A stretch of DNA of 64,000 nucleotides. Origin: Rhizobium sp. CCGE 510 (GTDB taxonomy: Bacteria > Pseudomonadota > Alphaproteobacteria > Rhizobiales > Rhizobiaceae). Where the stretch lies: positions 62,001 to 126,000 of the forward strand of contig NZ_AEYF01000055.1 of the NCBI RefSeq assembly GCF_000292525.1, written 5' to 3'. The notes under the pieces were generated by a model that saw nothing but the letters and a program-made list of their open reading frames with translations, ran no database searches and was not told the origin of the DNA. Every line of letters begins with the position of its first letter. The stretch's first letter is position 1. The position numbers and the translations under genes are program-made. Of this stretch, positions 17,601 to 25,389 are shown one piece after another.

Positions 17601-18587
17601 CACCCAGACGCGCAATTGGTCCGTTGGTTCCTTGCCCTCGAACAGCCTTGGAATCTCCCGTTCAAGCGCTTCGAACTCGCCGGGATCCCTGAAAAACTGC
17701 GTGACGCCGATCAGCAGGTCCTGAAAGAGGTTCTGAACTTCGTCACGGCTAGTGCGTAGCCGCTCGATATAGGCGTCAATGCTGCCGATCTGCAGCACCT
17801 GCATGCGTCGCTGAACCCGCCGCGTGAAGGTCCCGCGCTTGTATCCATGGAAATCGTGGCTGGTGACATTGCGAAGAACGGTGGCAATTTGGATAAGGTG
17901 CGCCTCCATGCCGCCGCTCGGCGGCTCGTCGTCCAGGCCAGCATCTTCTTCCTCGATAACGTTGCTCGCATAAAGCGCGATCTGCGTTGCGATGCTCTGG
18001 GCCGGCAGACGCAAGTCGGCAATCGCCACTGCCCCTCTCCCTTCTTCGGGAGATCCATTTTCGCTTTCGTTTATCTCCACGATCGAGAGGCCGCCGAACT
18101 TCTTGGTTGCCGCGACCCCGGCGGTGCCGTCGTTATCCAGCCCCGCCAGGACCACAGCAATCGCCCGCTCATGGGCGTGTTCTGCCAGCGAGATCAACAT
18201 CGTGTCGACCGTGCCACGATGGCCGACGGGTTCGGAGGCCGGCCGGACGCGGATATGACCGTCTTCGAGTGTCATCATATCGTCGGAGCCACCGATGTAG
18301 ATGTGATCCTGAAGGATCCGCTCGCCATCGACTGCGACGGTCACCGCCAGTCTGTCCTGCCGGCCCAGCATTTCAAGGACGGTCGCAGCACTGAGGCCCT
18401 CCTGCTGGTGCACTGTCACAAGGTAGGACGCGCCCAGGCTCACGCCGGTCTCGGAAAATATCTGTTCGAGCGAGCGAAGCGACTGCGCTGAAACCGCAAT
18501 ACCGACCAGCACGAGCGGCTGTTCGAGCTGATCCCGTTCAGGCGCGGCTGCCGGTTGCTCCATATTGTCCTGTTCGTCGTACGCCAT
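14610..18587 (-). CDS. CheB-CheR-PAS hybrid HWE-family histidine kinase
   Basis: A 1325-residue multidomain sensor. In order: a CheB-like methylesterase domain (about 20-210) retaining the Ser, His and Asp positions (VSAQS, TVHQQ, GLDNDGT) but with the usual SxGG turn altered. Next is a CheR methyltransferase (about 225-485; WVLGCATGEEAYSIAM, then SCRNLLIYLD). A long Glu-rich coiled coil follows (about 650-745, repeats of NEEL/QSxNEEL), then about three PAS domains. Last is an HWE/HisKA_2 kinase domain with phospho-His in LQHRTRNLM and the N box in MHELGTNAAKYGALS. ATG at 18587 is preferred to the upstream TTG at 18638. No membrane helix was seen, so it is cytoplasmic. Coupled to a receiver gene downstream and CheB upstream. 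Confidence 0.9.
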   Translation of the reverse strand: MAYDEQDNMEQPAAAPERDQLEQPLVLVGIAVSAQSLRSLEQIFSETGVSLGASYLVTVHQQEGLSAATVLEMLGRQDRLAVTVAVDGERILQDHIYIGGSDDMMTLEDGHIRVRPASEPVGHRGTVDTMLISLAEHAHERAIAVVLAGLDNDGTAGVAATKKFGGLSIVEINESENGSPEEGRGAVAIADLRLPAQSIATQIALYASNVIEEEDAGLDDEPPSGGMEAHLIQIATVLRNVTSHDFHGYKRGTFTRRVQRRMQVLQIGSIDAYIERLRTSRDEVQNLFQDLLIGVTQFFRDPGEFEALEREIPRLFEGKEPTDQLRVWVLGCATGEEAYSIAMLLREHMATMDYPPDVQIFATDLDARALGIARAGRYPAAITSQVQPERLARWFVREGDTYCVVKELREMCIFSPHNIVKDAPFSRIDILSCRNLLIYLDSDLQNRVIPIFHFALRSSGILFLGSSENVTRHAKLFAPVDRKNRLFRRLETAIRIIPDFPLSPRPRSPDHALSIPAPMLQTGRLSATISRQAEVVAERFAPAYVVVDSHYDVLHFSGRTGRYLEPASGTATLNLLSLAHRDLRLDMRSALQRATTEAVKVEVPRVLLRQDDRTYAVNIIVEPLGSGDVTSLIVLFQDAGQVAEGTAPDGGRLTSEEHVQRLETDLRVTRDRLQATIEELESTNEELKSSNEEYQSINEELQSANEEMETSKEELQSVNEELQTVNGELAHRVTELDRTNSDLKNLLEATQIATVFLDNDLRVRSFTPAATEIFHLLDTDVGRPLDHVVSRVAYPELLDDVRLVLRTLMPVDRKVSDPANDRHYAARALPYRSVDNYISGAVVTFTDLTATYEAEVALRRSEERLQRVLETDAVGVIFFDQEGVIFDANDVFLKMSGYSRSQMERAELHWRRLTPDEHLAESEAQMDALKETGKIGPYEKEYFLADGTRRWLLFAGRDLGDGTTVEFCIDISARKQAQAALRQGEEQFRLFGEASSDVLWIRDAETLQWVYLTPAFETIYGVEREQAMTGNNFRSWAELIVPEDREQALSEIGRVRDGERVEFEYRIRRASDHEIRWLRSADFPLVGEDGNVKQIGGIGRDITDEKTSADRMKVLVAELQHRTRNLMAVVRSIADKTMRTSTDLADFQERFRDRLDVLARVQGLLSRLQEGDRITFDQLIRSELAAHGVSESETDRITLEGPDGVRLRSTTVQTMALAMHELGTNAAKYGALSQPQAHLAIIWRIEQQGEGGKPWLHVDWRESQVEMPPANSGPQGGGQGRELIERALPYQLDAKTSYSIGDDGIHCMIGIPVSLSNLIEDEGHG

Positions 18588-18651
18588 CGTCGATCCATGT
18601 CTCTGTTGCACCGACTTTAGACGTTCGGCACGGCACAAAGATACACCTTTA

Positions 18652-19674
18652 TCAAACGTCTTGGAAACGTGACGCTCGGCCGAGGCGCAGGGATGTCAGG
18701 GCGGCGTCGCGCAGGGTCGCGGAATACTGCCGATATTCTATAGCCCTCGCCTCGTAGAGTTCGGCGACGGCGTTGCGGCCGGTGTCGCGGGCGTCCCGCG
18801 CCATCCGCTCCACGAGCGTCACCCGCTCCTCCATGACCCGCATGGCAATCCTGATCGCACCATCAAGCTCATCGATATGCGCAGCAAGCGCGTCAGCGGT
18901 ATAGGCGTGGCCGATCTGACACCGAAATCGCAACGGCCGGGAACCCCGAACCTCTGAAAGCACGCCATGGCAGTCCGGACAGGTGATAGCGATTGGCGAC
19001 GCGATCTTACGAAGCTCGGCGCTGCCGGTTCGCCCACCAGTCGCGATTTCGACCTCGAGCCGCAACTCGTCCGATGGCAGATCAAGTTCCGGCCCCGCTT
19101 TGCTTCCTGCGATATCGGTCAGAAGTCTGCCGAGATCAGCGGCCGGGGCCACATGATCGACCTCCACTGCCTCAAGCGCGGCCAGCGGCATTTGATCCGC
19201 CTCCGCATCGAGAGGGTGTTGCACCACGGCCGTGCCACCATTAGATTTGATCGCATGCAGGCCTGCAGCTCCGTCATTGAGCATCCCGGTCAGGACGAGC
19301 CCCACCACACGTGGACCGAAGGACAGGGCAGCAGAGCGAAACATCGGGTCGATCGAGGGCCTGACCATGTTTTCCCGCGGGCCGGCTCCGAACTTGATCG
19401 TTTCCCCCATGAGCAGCAGGTGGCGATCGGGAGCTGCGAGATAGACATGGCCGCGCTCGATCGGCTGTCCGTCAACCGCCTGCGTCACCGGAAGCTTGCA
19501 TCTTGCCGCCAGCATCTCCGGCAGAAAACCGGGAGAGTTTGCAGGAATGTGAGTGCTGACGAAGATACTCGCTGGAAGGTCGGCGGGTAAATCGGCGACG
19601 AGTGTCCTAAGGACGGCACCACTTCCTGCCGATCCGCCGATTGCAATAATATCCTTGGTCGCGCTTGAGGACAT
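18652..19674 (-). CDS. cheB: Stand-alone CheB-type protein-glutamate methylesterase
   Basis: A 340-residue CheB without a receiver domain. The catalytic triad is visible: Ser15 in IGGSAGSG, His42 in STHIPANS and Asp134 in TGMLNDGAAG. A C-terminal extension of about 110 residues carries C232-x2-C235 and C252-x3-H256 (CPDCHG and CQIGHAY), probably a zinc-binding knuckle, followed by a long helix. The extended frame to 19803 was rejected because ATG at 19674 begins directly before the CheB fold. It lies 64 bp upstream of the hybrid kinase and could work in the same pathway, perhaps on non-chemotaxis substrates. No chemoreceptor gene is nearby. An EcfG-like site lies upstream. Confidence 0.88.
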   Translation of the reverse strand: MSSSATKDIIAIGGSAGSGAVLRTLVADLPADLPASIFVSTHIPANSPGFLPEMLAARCKLPVTQAVDGQPIERGHVYLAAPDRHLLLMGETIKFGAGPRENMVRPSIDPMFRSAALSFGPRVVGLVLTGMLNDGAAGLHAIKSNGGTAVVQHPLDAEADQMPLAALEAVEVDHVAPAADLGRLLTDIAGSKAGPELDLPSDELRLEVEIATGGRTGSAELRKIASPIAITCPDCHGVLSEVRGSRPLRFRCQIGHAYTADALAAHIDELDGAIRIAMRVMEERVTLVERMARDARDTGRNAVAELYEARAIEYRQYSATLRDAALTSLRLGRASRFQDV

Positions 19675-19701
19675 GACCTTTGACCTTTCATGATCATGCT
19701 C

Positions 19702-19727
19702 AACAATCGGCAAGGCCTCATGGTTCC
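19702..19727 (-). promoter_or_regulatory. Possible EcfG-type promoter for cheB (one base longer spacer)
   Basis: Read on the minus strand: GGAAC (19727-19723), 18 bases to GTT, preceded by T. The spacer is one base longer than at the other seven sites, so this is weaker. The -10 end is 28 bp before the ATG at 19674. Confidence 0.3.
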
Positions 19728-19836
19728 GCATGGTGCGCGGACTTGCCTCATTCTTCCCCCGCATACCGCAGCTCACCCCGGCCATCGGCAGGATCAACGG
19801 CACGTCAGCAACTTTAAGACAGCTTCTGCGAGACGG

Positions 19837-20232
19837 TCAGTTAAGCCGTTCGATCCCGCCAGCTGGACCAAAGAGTGCGACGGCGATGTGTTCGAGTTCG
19901 GTCGGTTTTTCGCAGAGGGCAAATCCCTTGTATTTCACAGGAATGTGGGATGGGTCGTAGCCGGTAGCAAAGACGAAGTTGATGTCTCGCGCCTCCAGTT
20001 CATCGGCGACGGCAAATACCAGCTCGTCACCCAGGTAGACGTCGAGGATCGCCGCGTCGATATGTTCCTTGTTGATTAGGTCGAGGGCGCGGCTGACGTT
20101 TGACGTCGGTCCGACGACGATTGCGCCGAGGTCTTCGAGCTTGCGGCGGGTCTCGTCGGCAAGAAAATATTCGTCTTCAACGATCAGGATGCGCTTTCCC
20201 GAGAACAGTTTCGTTTGATTGTTTTTTTCCAC
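19837..20232 (-). CDS. Single-domain response regulator
   Basis: A 131-residue receiver domain protein. GTG at 20232 was chosen: GGAAAGG lies 6 bases upstream, whereas the longer frame starts at a TTG inside the neighbouring gene. Motifs are IVEDEYFLAD (acidic pocket), AAILDVYLGDE (phospho-Asp), VFATGYD (switch Thr) and LCEKPTE (Lys). No DNA-binding domain. It follows the receiver at 20268-20675 with 35 bp between, so they may be co-transcribed. The partner kinase is unknown; the HWE hybrid kinase in the same cluster is the obvious candidate. Confidence 0.86.
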   Translation of the reverse strand: MEKNNQTKLFSGKRILIVEDEYFLADETRRKLEDLGAIVVGPTSNVSRALDLINKEHIDAAILDVYLGDELVFAVADELEARDINFVFATGYDPSHIPVKYKGFALCEKPTELEHIAVALFGPAGGIERLN

Positions 20233-20267
20233 CGTGCACCTTTCCAGCGAGGCGGGAGTGATAGGTG

Positions 20268-20675
20268 TCAAGACACCGGATGCACTCCAGGCCTCTGCTG
20301 CCGTGCCGGCAAGCCGGCGAGCACTGTCAATAATTCTTGTTCGTTACATGGTTTGTTGAGGTAAGGCATGGCCTTGAAAGGTTCTGGCACGGAAGAACAC
20401 TCGTAGCCGGTGACAAAAACGAATGGGATTTGGTATTCGGTGAGCTTCTCGGCAACCGGGTAAGCCATCGTTCCGCGCAAATTGATGTCGAGAATTGCCC
20501 CGTCGAGTTCCAACGCCCGCTCGCGGACGAGTTCCACGGCACCCGCAACATTCGATACGGGTCCCGCGACTTCAGCGCCTTCGTCCTCAAGGGCGGTCAT
20601 CATGCTGGTCGCTGCCAGATACGCGTCCTCGACGACCAGGTAGTAGCGCCCCGCGAGCGCGAGCGATTGCTGCAT
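20268..20675 (-). CDS. Single-domain response regulator
   Basis: A 135-residue receiver. ATG at 20675 is preceded by AAGGAG at a 7-base spacing, so the longer upstream frame (to 20783) was not used. Receiver motifs are VVEDAYLAA (one acidic pocket residue differs from the usual DE pair: here ED), GAILDINLRGT (phospho-Asp), VFVTGYE and LNKPCNE. The C-terminal tail is short and Arg/Pro-rich. It closely resembles the neighbouring receivers, suggesting local duplication. A GCAAC-N17-GTT site (20722-20698, minus strand) lies 22 bp upstream but has a mismatch in the -35. Confidence 0.86.
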   Translation of the reverse strand: MQQSLALAGRYYLVVEDAYLAATSMMTALEDEGAEVAGPVSNVAGAVELVRERALELDGAILDINLRGTMAYPVAEKLTEYQIPFVFVTGYECSSVPEPFKAMPYLNKPCNEQELLTVLAGLPARQQRPGVHPVS

Positions 20676-20779
20676 GATCGGACTCCTTCGCCTCTCAAAC
20701 GATTGCTGAAGGGAAAAGTTGCGTCCGTTAACAGGATTAAGTGCTGCCACGAGGTGCTGACCGTTCGTGGATATAGACT

Positions 20780-21943
20780 TCATTTTCGCCCCTGGAATTG
20801 TGAGGCTGTAAAAGTGGAGAGACGATTGGCCGTGTTTAGTGCAATGTTCTCCGGGCTCCTCAAAGAAAAACCCATCAAGCGTTCGTATTCCGCCTCGGGG
20901 ATGCCGTAGGAACCATGGGCTTTCAGGATGAGGCCATCCCGATCGACGACAATCACCTTTCCTCGTATGGATCTGATGAGCTTCTCGCCCTCCAGAACGT
21001 GGAGAGCGCTTGTCACGCCGGAACGCCGGACGCCCAGCATGAAAGACATATATTGGTGGGTAAGATTCAGCACTTGGCTGTCTACGCGATCATTGAGCAT
21101 GAGCAGCCAGCGCGCCAGTCTCTGCTCTATGGAATATCGGCCGTTGGCCAGGGCCGTGTAGCCTATCTGAGTCCCGAGCGACCTCGCAAACGACGAGGAA
21201 AGCGCGCGCAACTGTGGCGCCTTATGCGTGACCCGAAGAAAGCTGTCGACGTCGATGCGCTGAGCTGTCCCTTCGATCTGTACCATCAGATTGTAAGGCG
21301 TGCGCCAGTCGCCTTGGAGCAGGCCGGTGCCCGTCACGCCTTCACGCCCGATCAGGCCAGCCTCCACCTGCGAGCCTTCGAGGGACATGGCGACGAGTGA
21401 GATAATTCCGGTTTCGATGAACGAGACAGCCGATATCTCTTTAAACTGCTGTTCGAGGATTTCGCCTTGGACCAATCGGACCCGTTCTAGGTGCGGCCGA
21501 ATGACATCATTTTCACGGGGAGAAAGCGCGGAAAGAATCATATTTTCTTGATCGCCCGGTGCCTTCTGCGTGGAGTCCCGGCAGTCGGAAATGGCCCCGT
21601 AAATCGCGTTCTTATCTAGCGGCTTTTCGACGAATATCCGATCTGCGAATCGGGGAGGAACAACGTCCCGGCTGTAGCCGGTTGCAAAGAAGAAGGGGAT
21701 ATTTCGCTTCGATAGTTCATCAGCGACCGGGAACACCATCGTTCCTCGGAGATTGATGTCCAGAATTGCAACATCGATTTGAGAAAAATCCTCGATAAAT
21801 TTAAGCGCTTGCTGGACATTGGGGGCCGGCCCAATAATCTTCATCCCGACTTCTGACAGCTTCGACGCGAGGTCACTCGCAAGGACGTAATCGTCCTCAA
21901 CGACCAAGGCGACCCGCGCGGGCTTGTCAAAAGCCGTATTCAT
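20780..21943 (-). CDS. Receiver-CRP/FNR fusion transcription regulator
   Basis: A 387-residue protein joining an N-terminal receiver domain (about 10-125) to a CRP/FNR-type regulator (about 140-365). Receiver motifs are VVEDDYVLA, VAILDINLRGT, FFATGYS and VEKPLD. The second part has a cyclic-nucleotide-binding-like beta roll (ISLVAMSLEGSQVEAGLIGREG) without a clear cNMP phosphate-binding signature. A C-terminal winged helix follows (LTHQYMSFMLGVRRSGVTSAL). Stand-alone versions of the second part are common in rhizobia; the receiver fusion would make its DNA binding respond to phosphorylation. CAGGAGG lies 10 bases before ATG. It has one of the best EcfG-type promoters in the window. Confidence 0.88.
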   Translation of the reverse strand: MNTAFDKPARVALVVEDDYVLASDLASKLSEVGMKIIGPAPNVQQALKFIEDFSQIDVAILDINLRGTMVFPVADELSKRNIPFFFATGYSRDVVPPRFADRIFVEKPLDKNAIYGAISDCRDSTQKAPGDQENMILSALSPRENDVIRPHLERVRLVQGEILEQQFKEISAVSFIETGIISLVAMSLEGSQVEAGLIGREGVTGTGLLQGDWRTPYNLMVQIEGTAQRIDVDSFLRVTHKAPQLRALSSSFARSLGTQIGYTALANGRYSIEQRLARWLLMLNDRVDSQVLNLTHQYMSFMLGVRRSGVTSALHVLEGEKLIRSIRGKVIVVDRDGLILKAHGSYGIPEAEYERLMGFSLRSPENIALNTANRLSTFTASQFQGRK

Positions 21944-21982
21944 GCCGATGGCCTCCTGACGTCATGGTCTGTTTCAGACGAA

Positions 21983-22007
21983 AACGTTTGGGTTACCGAC
22001 CTGTTCC
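21983..22007 (-). promoter_or_regulatory. EcfG-type promoter (exact GGAAC-N16-CGTT) for the receiver-CRP gene
   Basis: On the minus strand GGAAC (22007-22003), 16 bases, CGTT (21986-21983): an exact match to the known EcfG consensus. It lies 40 bp upstream of the ATG at 21943. Confidence 0.65.
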
Positions 22008-22107
22008 GAGGAACCCGCAAAGCATCATTATCAGATATCGTGATCGGCTGTGGTATCAGAGACGTGCGAGAGATCGTATAGGGAGCCGCTTCGCGGTAGC
22101 CCTATGG

Positions 22108-23022
22108 CTAGGGATGGGGCGTCGGGCGCGGGGGAAGCGACTTCAGGTATCGAGCGATAGCAGTACGGTCGGCCTCAGTCAGTTCCGAGGTATTCTTAAC
22201 GACATCTGCCATCGACCAGCCGACATAACCGTGATCAGGCGTCTTGCCGCTTTTGAGCATCTCCACGATATCATCCTCCGACCATGAGCCGATGCCCTCC
22301 GGCGTGATGTTCGGATTGAAACCGACACCCTCCGAGCTCACTCCGCCGGCAAAGCGGGTTTTCGGTTTTATCGCGCCGAAGACGTTGCGGGAGGCATGGC
22401 ATTCGGCGCAATGGCCGAGGACCTCCACGAGATAAGCGCCGCGATCATGCACGGGATCACCGTTCAGCATCCCCTCGGATCGGCCCTCGTGAAAGAACAA
22501 GAACTTCCAGACGCCGACGAACCGCCGGATGCGAAACAGCAAGGCGATATCATGCGGTTGTGGCCGATCGGCAACCGGCACAAGCGTATGCAGAAAGGCA
22601 TAGAGGTCCCTGACATCATCGAGTGTCATTCCAGTATAGCTGGCATAGGGAAAGACCGGGTAATAATGCTGCCTTGTCGGCGATACACCCGCAATCAGGG
22701 CGTTAGCCAAATCAGCCACCGACCAGGATCCTATGCCGGCTTGAAGGTCTGGCGAGATATTGGGTGTCCTGAAGGTTCCAAAGGGCGAGGCAAGCGCAAG
22801 ATCGCCCCCGAGTTTCAGGCGATCCGGCTGACCGGGAGAGGCATGGCAGGAGGCGCAATCGCCAGCGGCAAATACCAGCCGGCCGCGCTCAGCATTTCCT
22901 GGTGTCAGCCTCGGATCGTCGGCAGCGAAAGGAGCGTGCGACCTAGTCAGCAGCCAGACCGTGGAGAAGCCAACGAGGATCGCCGCGATGGCGATGGAAA
23001 ATAGCCGGGCACCTTTCAGCAT
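22108..23022 (-). CDS. Membrane-anchored diheme cytochrome c
   Basis: A 304-residue protein with an N-terminal signal/anchor helix (residues 5-25) and two class I cytochrome c domains. Haem 1 is in DCASCHASPG and haem 2 in HCAECHASRN. Possible Met ligands are in YTGMTLDDVRDLYAFL and GWSMADVV. This pattern (two domains with NISPD and NITPEGIGSW repeats) is that of the diheme subunit of membrane-bound alcohol, aldehyde or gluconate dehydrogenases. No dehydrogenase subunit is adjacent, so the electron donor is unknown; the divergent Zn-ADH is NAD-type and an unlikely partner. The ribosome site is weak. Confidence 0.86.
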   Translation of the reverse strand: MLKGARLFSIAIAAILVGFSTVWLLTRSHAPFAADDPRLTPGNAERGRLVFAAGDCASCHASPGQPDRLKLGGDLALASPFGTFRTPNISPDLQAGIGSWSVADLANALIAGVSPTRQHYYPVFPYASYTGMTLDDVRDLYAFLHTLVPVADRPQPHDIALLFRIRRFVGVWKFLFFHEGRSEGMLNGDPVHDRGAYLVEVLGHCAECHASRNVFGAIKPKTRFAGGVSSEGVGFNPNITPEGIGSWSEDDIVEMLKSGKTPDHGYVGWSMADVVKNTSELTEADRTAIARYLKSLPPRPTPHP

Positions 23023-23352
23023 GTTGAACCCGCAAAGTGTTGAACCATCGTCTCAAGCCGGCGACGGCTAGACCATGTACTCCCGCCGGCCGTGGCGAGA
23101 AACCGCAACTGCACACCATCGCCTCGTCCTCCGCCGGCGTGCAATCCAAACCACAGACAACAGCGAATGTTCCGACCTCGCCTGTTGGCGTGGACCTGCC
23201 GCAGGGAAAAGGGTGAAGAGTGATGGCGATTGTGCAGCTCGACTTTCAAAACCGCGTTCGTCGCCGGACTGAATCCCCGCATAGGGATCGATGGGAACAT
23301 TTCTCCGACATCGAGGTTGGGCGCCATCAACGACTGCTGAGGAGAAACCGTT
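23023..23352. other. Divergent intergenic region
   Basis: 330 bp between the diheme cytochrome (minus) and the alcohol dehydrogenase (plus). Apart from the EcfG-type promoter at 23294-23318 no gene, hairpin or repeat is supported. Confidence 0.5.
23294..23318 (+). promoter_or_regulatory. EcfG-type promoter candidate for the ADH-SDR pair
   Basis: GGAAC at 23294-23298, 17 bases, GTT at 23316-23318 (G before GTT). It ends 34 bp upstream of the GTG start at 23353. Confidence 0.5.
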
Positions 23353-24522
23353 GTGAGAGCCCTTACCTGGCACGACAAGCATGATATTCGTTGCGACAGT
23401 GTCCCTGATCCTCAGATTGAAGATGGTCGGGACGCCATCATCAAGGTAACGGCCTGCGCGATCTGCGGATCCGATCTGCATCTTTACGACGGCGTCATGC
23501 CGGAGATGCACAGCGGCGATATCATGGGCCACGAGACCATGGGCGAGGTCGTGGAGGTCGGCAAGGAGAACACGAAGCTCAAGGTCGGCGATCGCGTCGT
23601 CGTCCCCTTCACCATTTCCTGCGGTGAATGCTTCTTCTGCAAGCGCGGTTTTTATTCCGGTTGCGAGCGCTCCAACCCCGATCGCTCGAAGGTGACGAAA
23701 CTGTGGGGCAATTCACCGGCGGGACTTTTCGGCTACTCGCATCTGCTTGGCGGCTATGCCGGCGGACAGGCGGAATATCTGCGCGTGCCATATGCCGATG
23801 TCGGACCTATCAAGGTGCCGGACGGACTTTCTGACGAGCAGGTGCTCTTCCTTTCGGATATTTTCCCGACCGGCTACATGGCGGCGGAGTTTTGCAATAT
23901 TCAGCCCGGCGATACGATCGCGATCTGGGGCTGCGGACCCGTCGGCCAAATGGCAATTCGCTCAGCTTTCCTGCTCGGCGCGGCGCGGGTGATTGCCATC
24001 GATGCCGTGCCTGAGCGCATGGCCCTTGCGAAAACGGCCGGAGCCATCCCGCTCGATTTCATGGATAAGGACATCTACGACCAGATCATGGAGTTGACGG
24101 ATGGCCGCGGTGCCGACGCCTGCATCGACGCCGTTGGAACCGAAGCAGAAGCAGCTGCCAGCTGGGATTCGCGCCTCGACCGCATCAAGGTGGCGATGTT
24201 CATGGGAACCGACCGTCCGCACGTGCTTCGCCAGGCCATCCACTGCTGCCGCAACTTCGGCACTGTCTCGATCGTCGGCGTCTATGGTGGTTTCCTCGAC
24301 AATATCCCGATGGGTTCGGCCATCAATCGCGGTCTGACCTTCAAGATGGCCCAGACGCCGGTCCAGCATTATCTGCCGATCCTGATGGAGCGTATTCAGA
24401 ATGGGGAAATCGACCCGGCCTTCGTCATCACTCATCGCGGCACGCTGGAAGACGGTCCGGCTCTCTACAAGACGTTTCGCGACAAGCAGGACGGATGCAT
24501 CAAGGTCGTTCTGAAACCTTAG
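23353..24522 (+). CDS. Zinc-dependent alcohol dehydrogenase (MDR family)
   Basis: A 389-residue medium-chain dehydrogenase resembling glutathione-independent formaldehyde dehydrogenase-like enzymes. Catalytic zinc ligands: Cys in ACAICGSDLH and the GHETMGEV His/Glu pair. Structural zinc lobe: CGECFFCKRGFYSGC with four Cys. Rossmann NAD-binding motif: WGCGPVGQ. GTG start with GAGGAG 8 bases upstream. The SDR gene follows after 12 bp, so they form a small operon behind an EcfG-type promoter, consistent with aldehyde or alcohol detoxification under stress. The substrate is not determinable from sequence. Confidence 0.88.
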   Translation: MRALTWHDKHDIRCDSVPDPQIEDGRDAIIKVTACAICGSDLHLYDGVMPEMHSGDIMGHETMGEVVEVGKENTKLKVGDRVVVPFTISCGECFFCKRGFYSGCERSNPDRSKVTKLWGNSPAGLFGYSHLLGGYAGGQAEYLRVPYADVGPIKVPDGLSDEQVLFLSDIFPTGYMAAEFCNIQPGDTIAIWGCGPVGQMAIRSAFLLGAARVIAIDAVPERMALAKTAGAIPLDFMDKDIYDQIMELTDGRGADACIDAVGTEAEAAASWDSRLDRIKVAMFMGTDRPHVLRQAIHCCRNFGTVSIVGVYGGFLDNIPMGSAINRGLTFKMAQTPVQHYLPILMERIQNGEIDPAFVITHRGTLEDGPALYKTFRDKQDGCIKVVLKP

Positions 24523-24534
24523 AGGAGAAGCATC

Positions 24535-25335
24535 ATGAGCCAAGGTCAAACAGGCAAGGGCCTCGCCGTTGTCACCGGCGCATCGACCGGCATCGGCTAC
24601 GAGCTTGCGAAGTGCGCGGCACAGGACGGCTATGATCTCCTCATCGCCGCCGATGAGGAGCGCATCAACTTGGCGGCAGAAAATCTCAAGCAGTTCGGTA
24701 CGGCAGTGGATGCCGTCGAAGCCGACCTTTCGACGCTTGAAGGCGTGGATCGCCTTGTCGAGCGCATCACTGCCGGCGGCCGCTCCGTCGATCTGCTGAT
24801 GGCCAATGCCGGACGCGGCCTCGGCAAGGGCTTCCTCGACCAGAATTTCAGCGAAGCGCGCCGGGTGCTCGATACCAACCTCACCGGCACGATCTATCTG
24901 ATCCATGCGATCGGCAACCAAATGCGCAGCCGCGGCGAAGGCCGCATTCTGCTGACGGGCTCGATCGCCGGTTTCATGCCCGGCTCTTATCAGGCCGTCT
25001 ATAACGCCACCAAGGCCTTCATCAACAGTTTCTCCTTTGCCTTGCGCGAAGAATTGAAAGAATCCGGCGTGACCGTCAGCTGCCTCATGCCGGGCGCGAC
25101 GGAGACCGAGTTCTTCAAGCGGGCCGATCTCATCGATACTGCAATCGGCCAAGCGAAGAAGGATGACGCCGGTGACGTTGCGAGGATCGGCTATGACGCG
25201 ATGATGGATGGCGAAGGCGATGTGGTCAGCGGCTGGAAGAACAAACTACAGGCAGCCGTTGCCAACGTCACGCCGGCAAGCATTCTAGCCCATCAACATT
25301 CTAAAATGGCAGAGCCCGGTTCCGGCACAAAATAA
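24535..25335 (+). CDS. Short-chain dehydrogenase/reductase
   Basis: A 266-residue classical SDR. The NAD(P)-binding motif is TGASTGIGYELAK (TGxxxGIG). NAG follows in LLMANAGRGLG, the catalytic Ser is in LTGSIAGF, and Tyr/Lys are in YQAVYNATKAF (YxxxK). GAGGAG precedes the ATG with a 7-base spacer. It is the second gene of the ADH operon, 12 bp behind it. The C-terminal segment (GWKNKLQAAVANVTPASILAHQH) is typical of SDRs annotated as fatty-acyl or ketone reductases in rhizobia. The substrate is unknown. Confidence 0.9.
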   Translation: MSQGQTGKGLAVVTGASTGIGYELAKCAAQDGYDLLIAADEERINLAAENLKQFGTAVDAVEADLSTLEGVDRLVERITAGGRSVDLLMANAGRGLGKGFLDQNFSEARRVLDTNLTGTIYLIHAIGNQMRSRGEGRILLTGSIAGFMPGSYQAVYNATKAFINSFSFALREELKESGVTVSCLMPGATETEFFKRADLIDTAIGQAKKDDAGDVARIGYDAMMDGEGDVVSGWKNKLQAAVANVTPASILAHQHSKMAEPGSGTK

Positions 25336-25389
25336 GAGCAGGTCCTTGAGGCGGCGTGGGATCGGGTCCTCACGTCGCCGTCCCGGGAT

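Noticed and set aside
20698..20722. GCAAC-N16-CGTT upstream of the receiver gene at 20268
   Set aside because: The -10 is exact but the -35 has a mismatch (GCAAC); kept only as a remark, not as a promoter call.
25350..25379. GGCGGCGTG/CACGTCGCC hairpin between the SDR and a convergent gene
   Set aside because: One mismatch and no T run on either side; not good enough for a terminator call.
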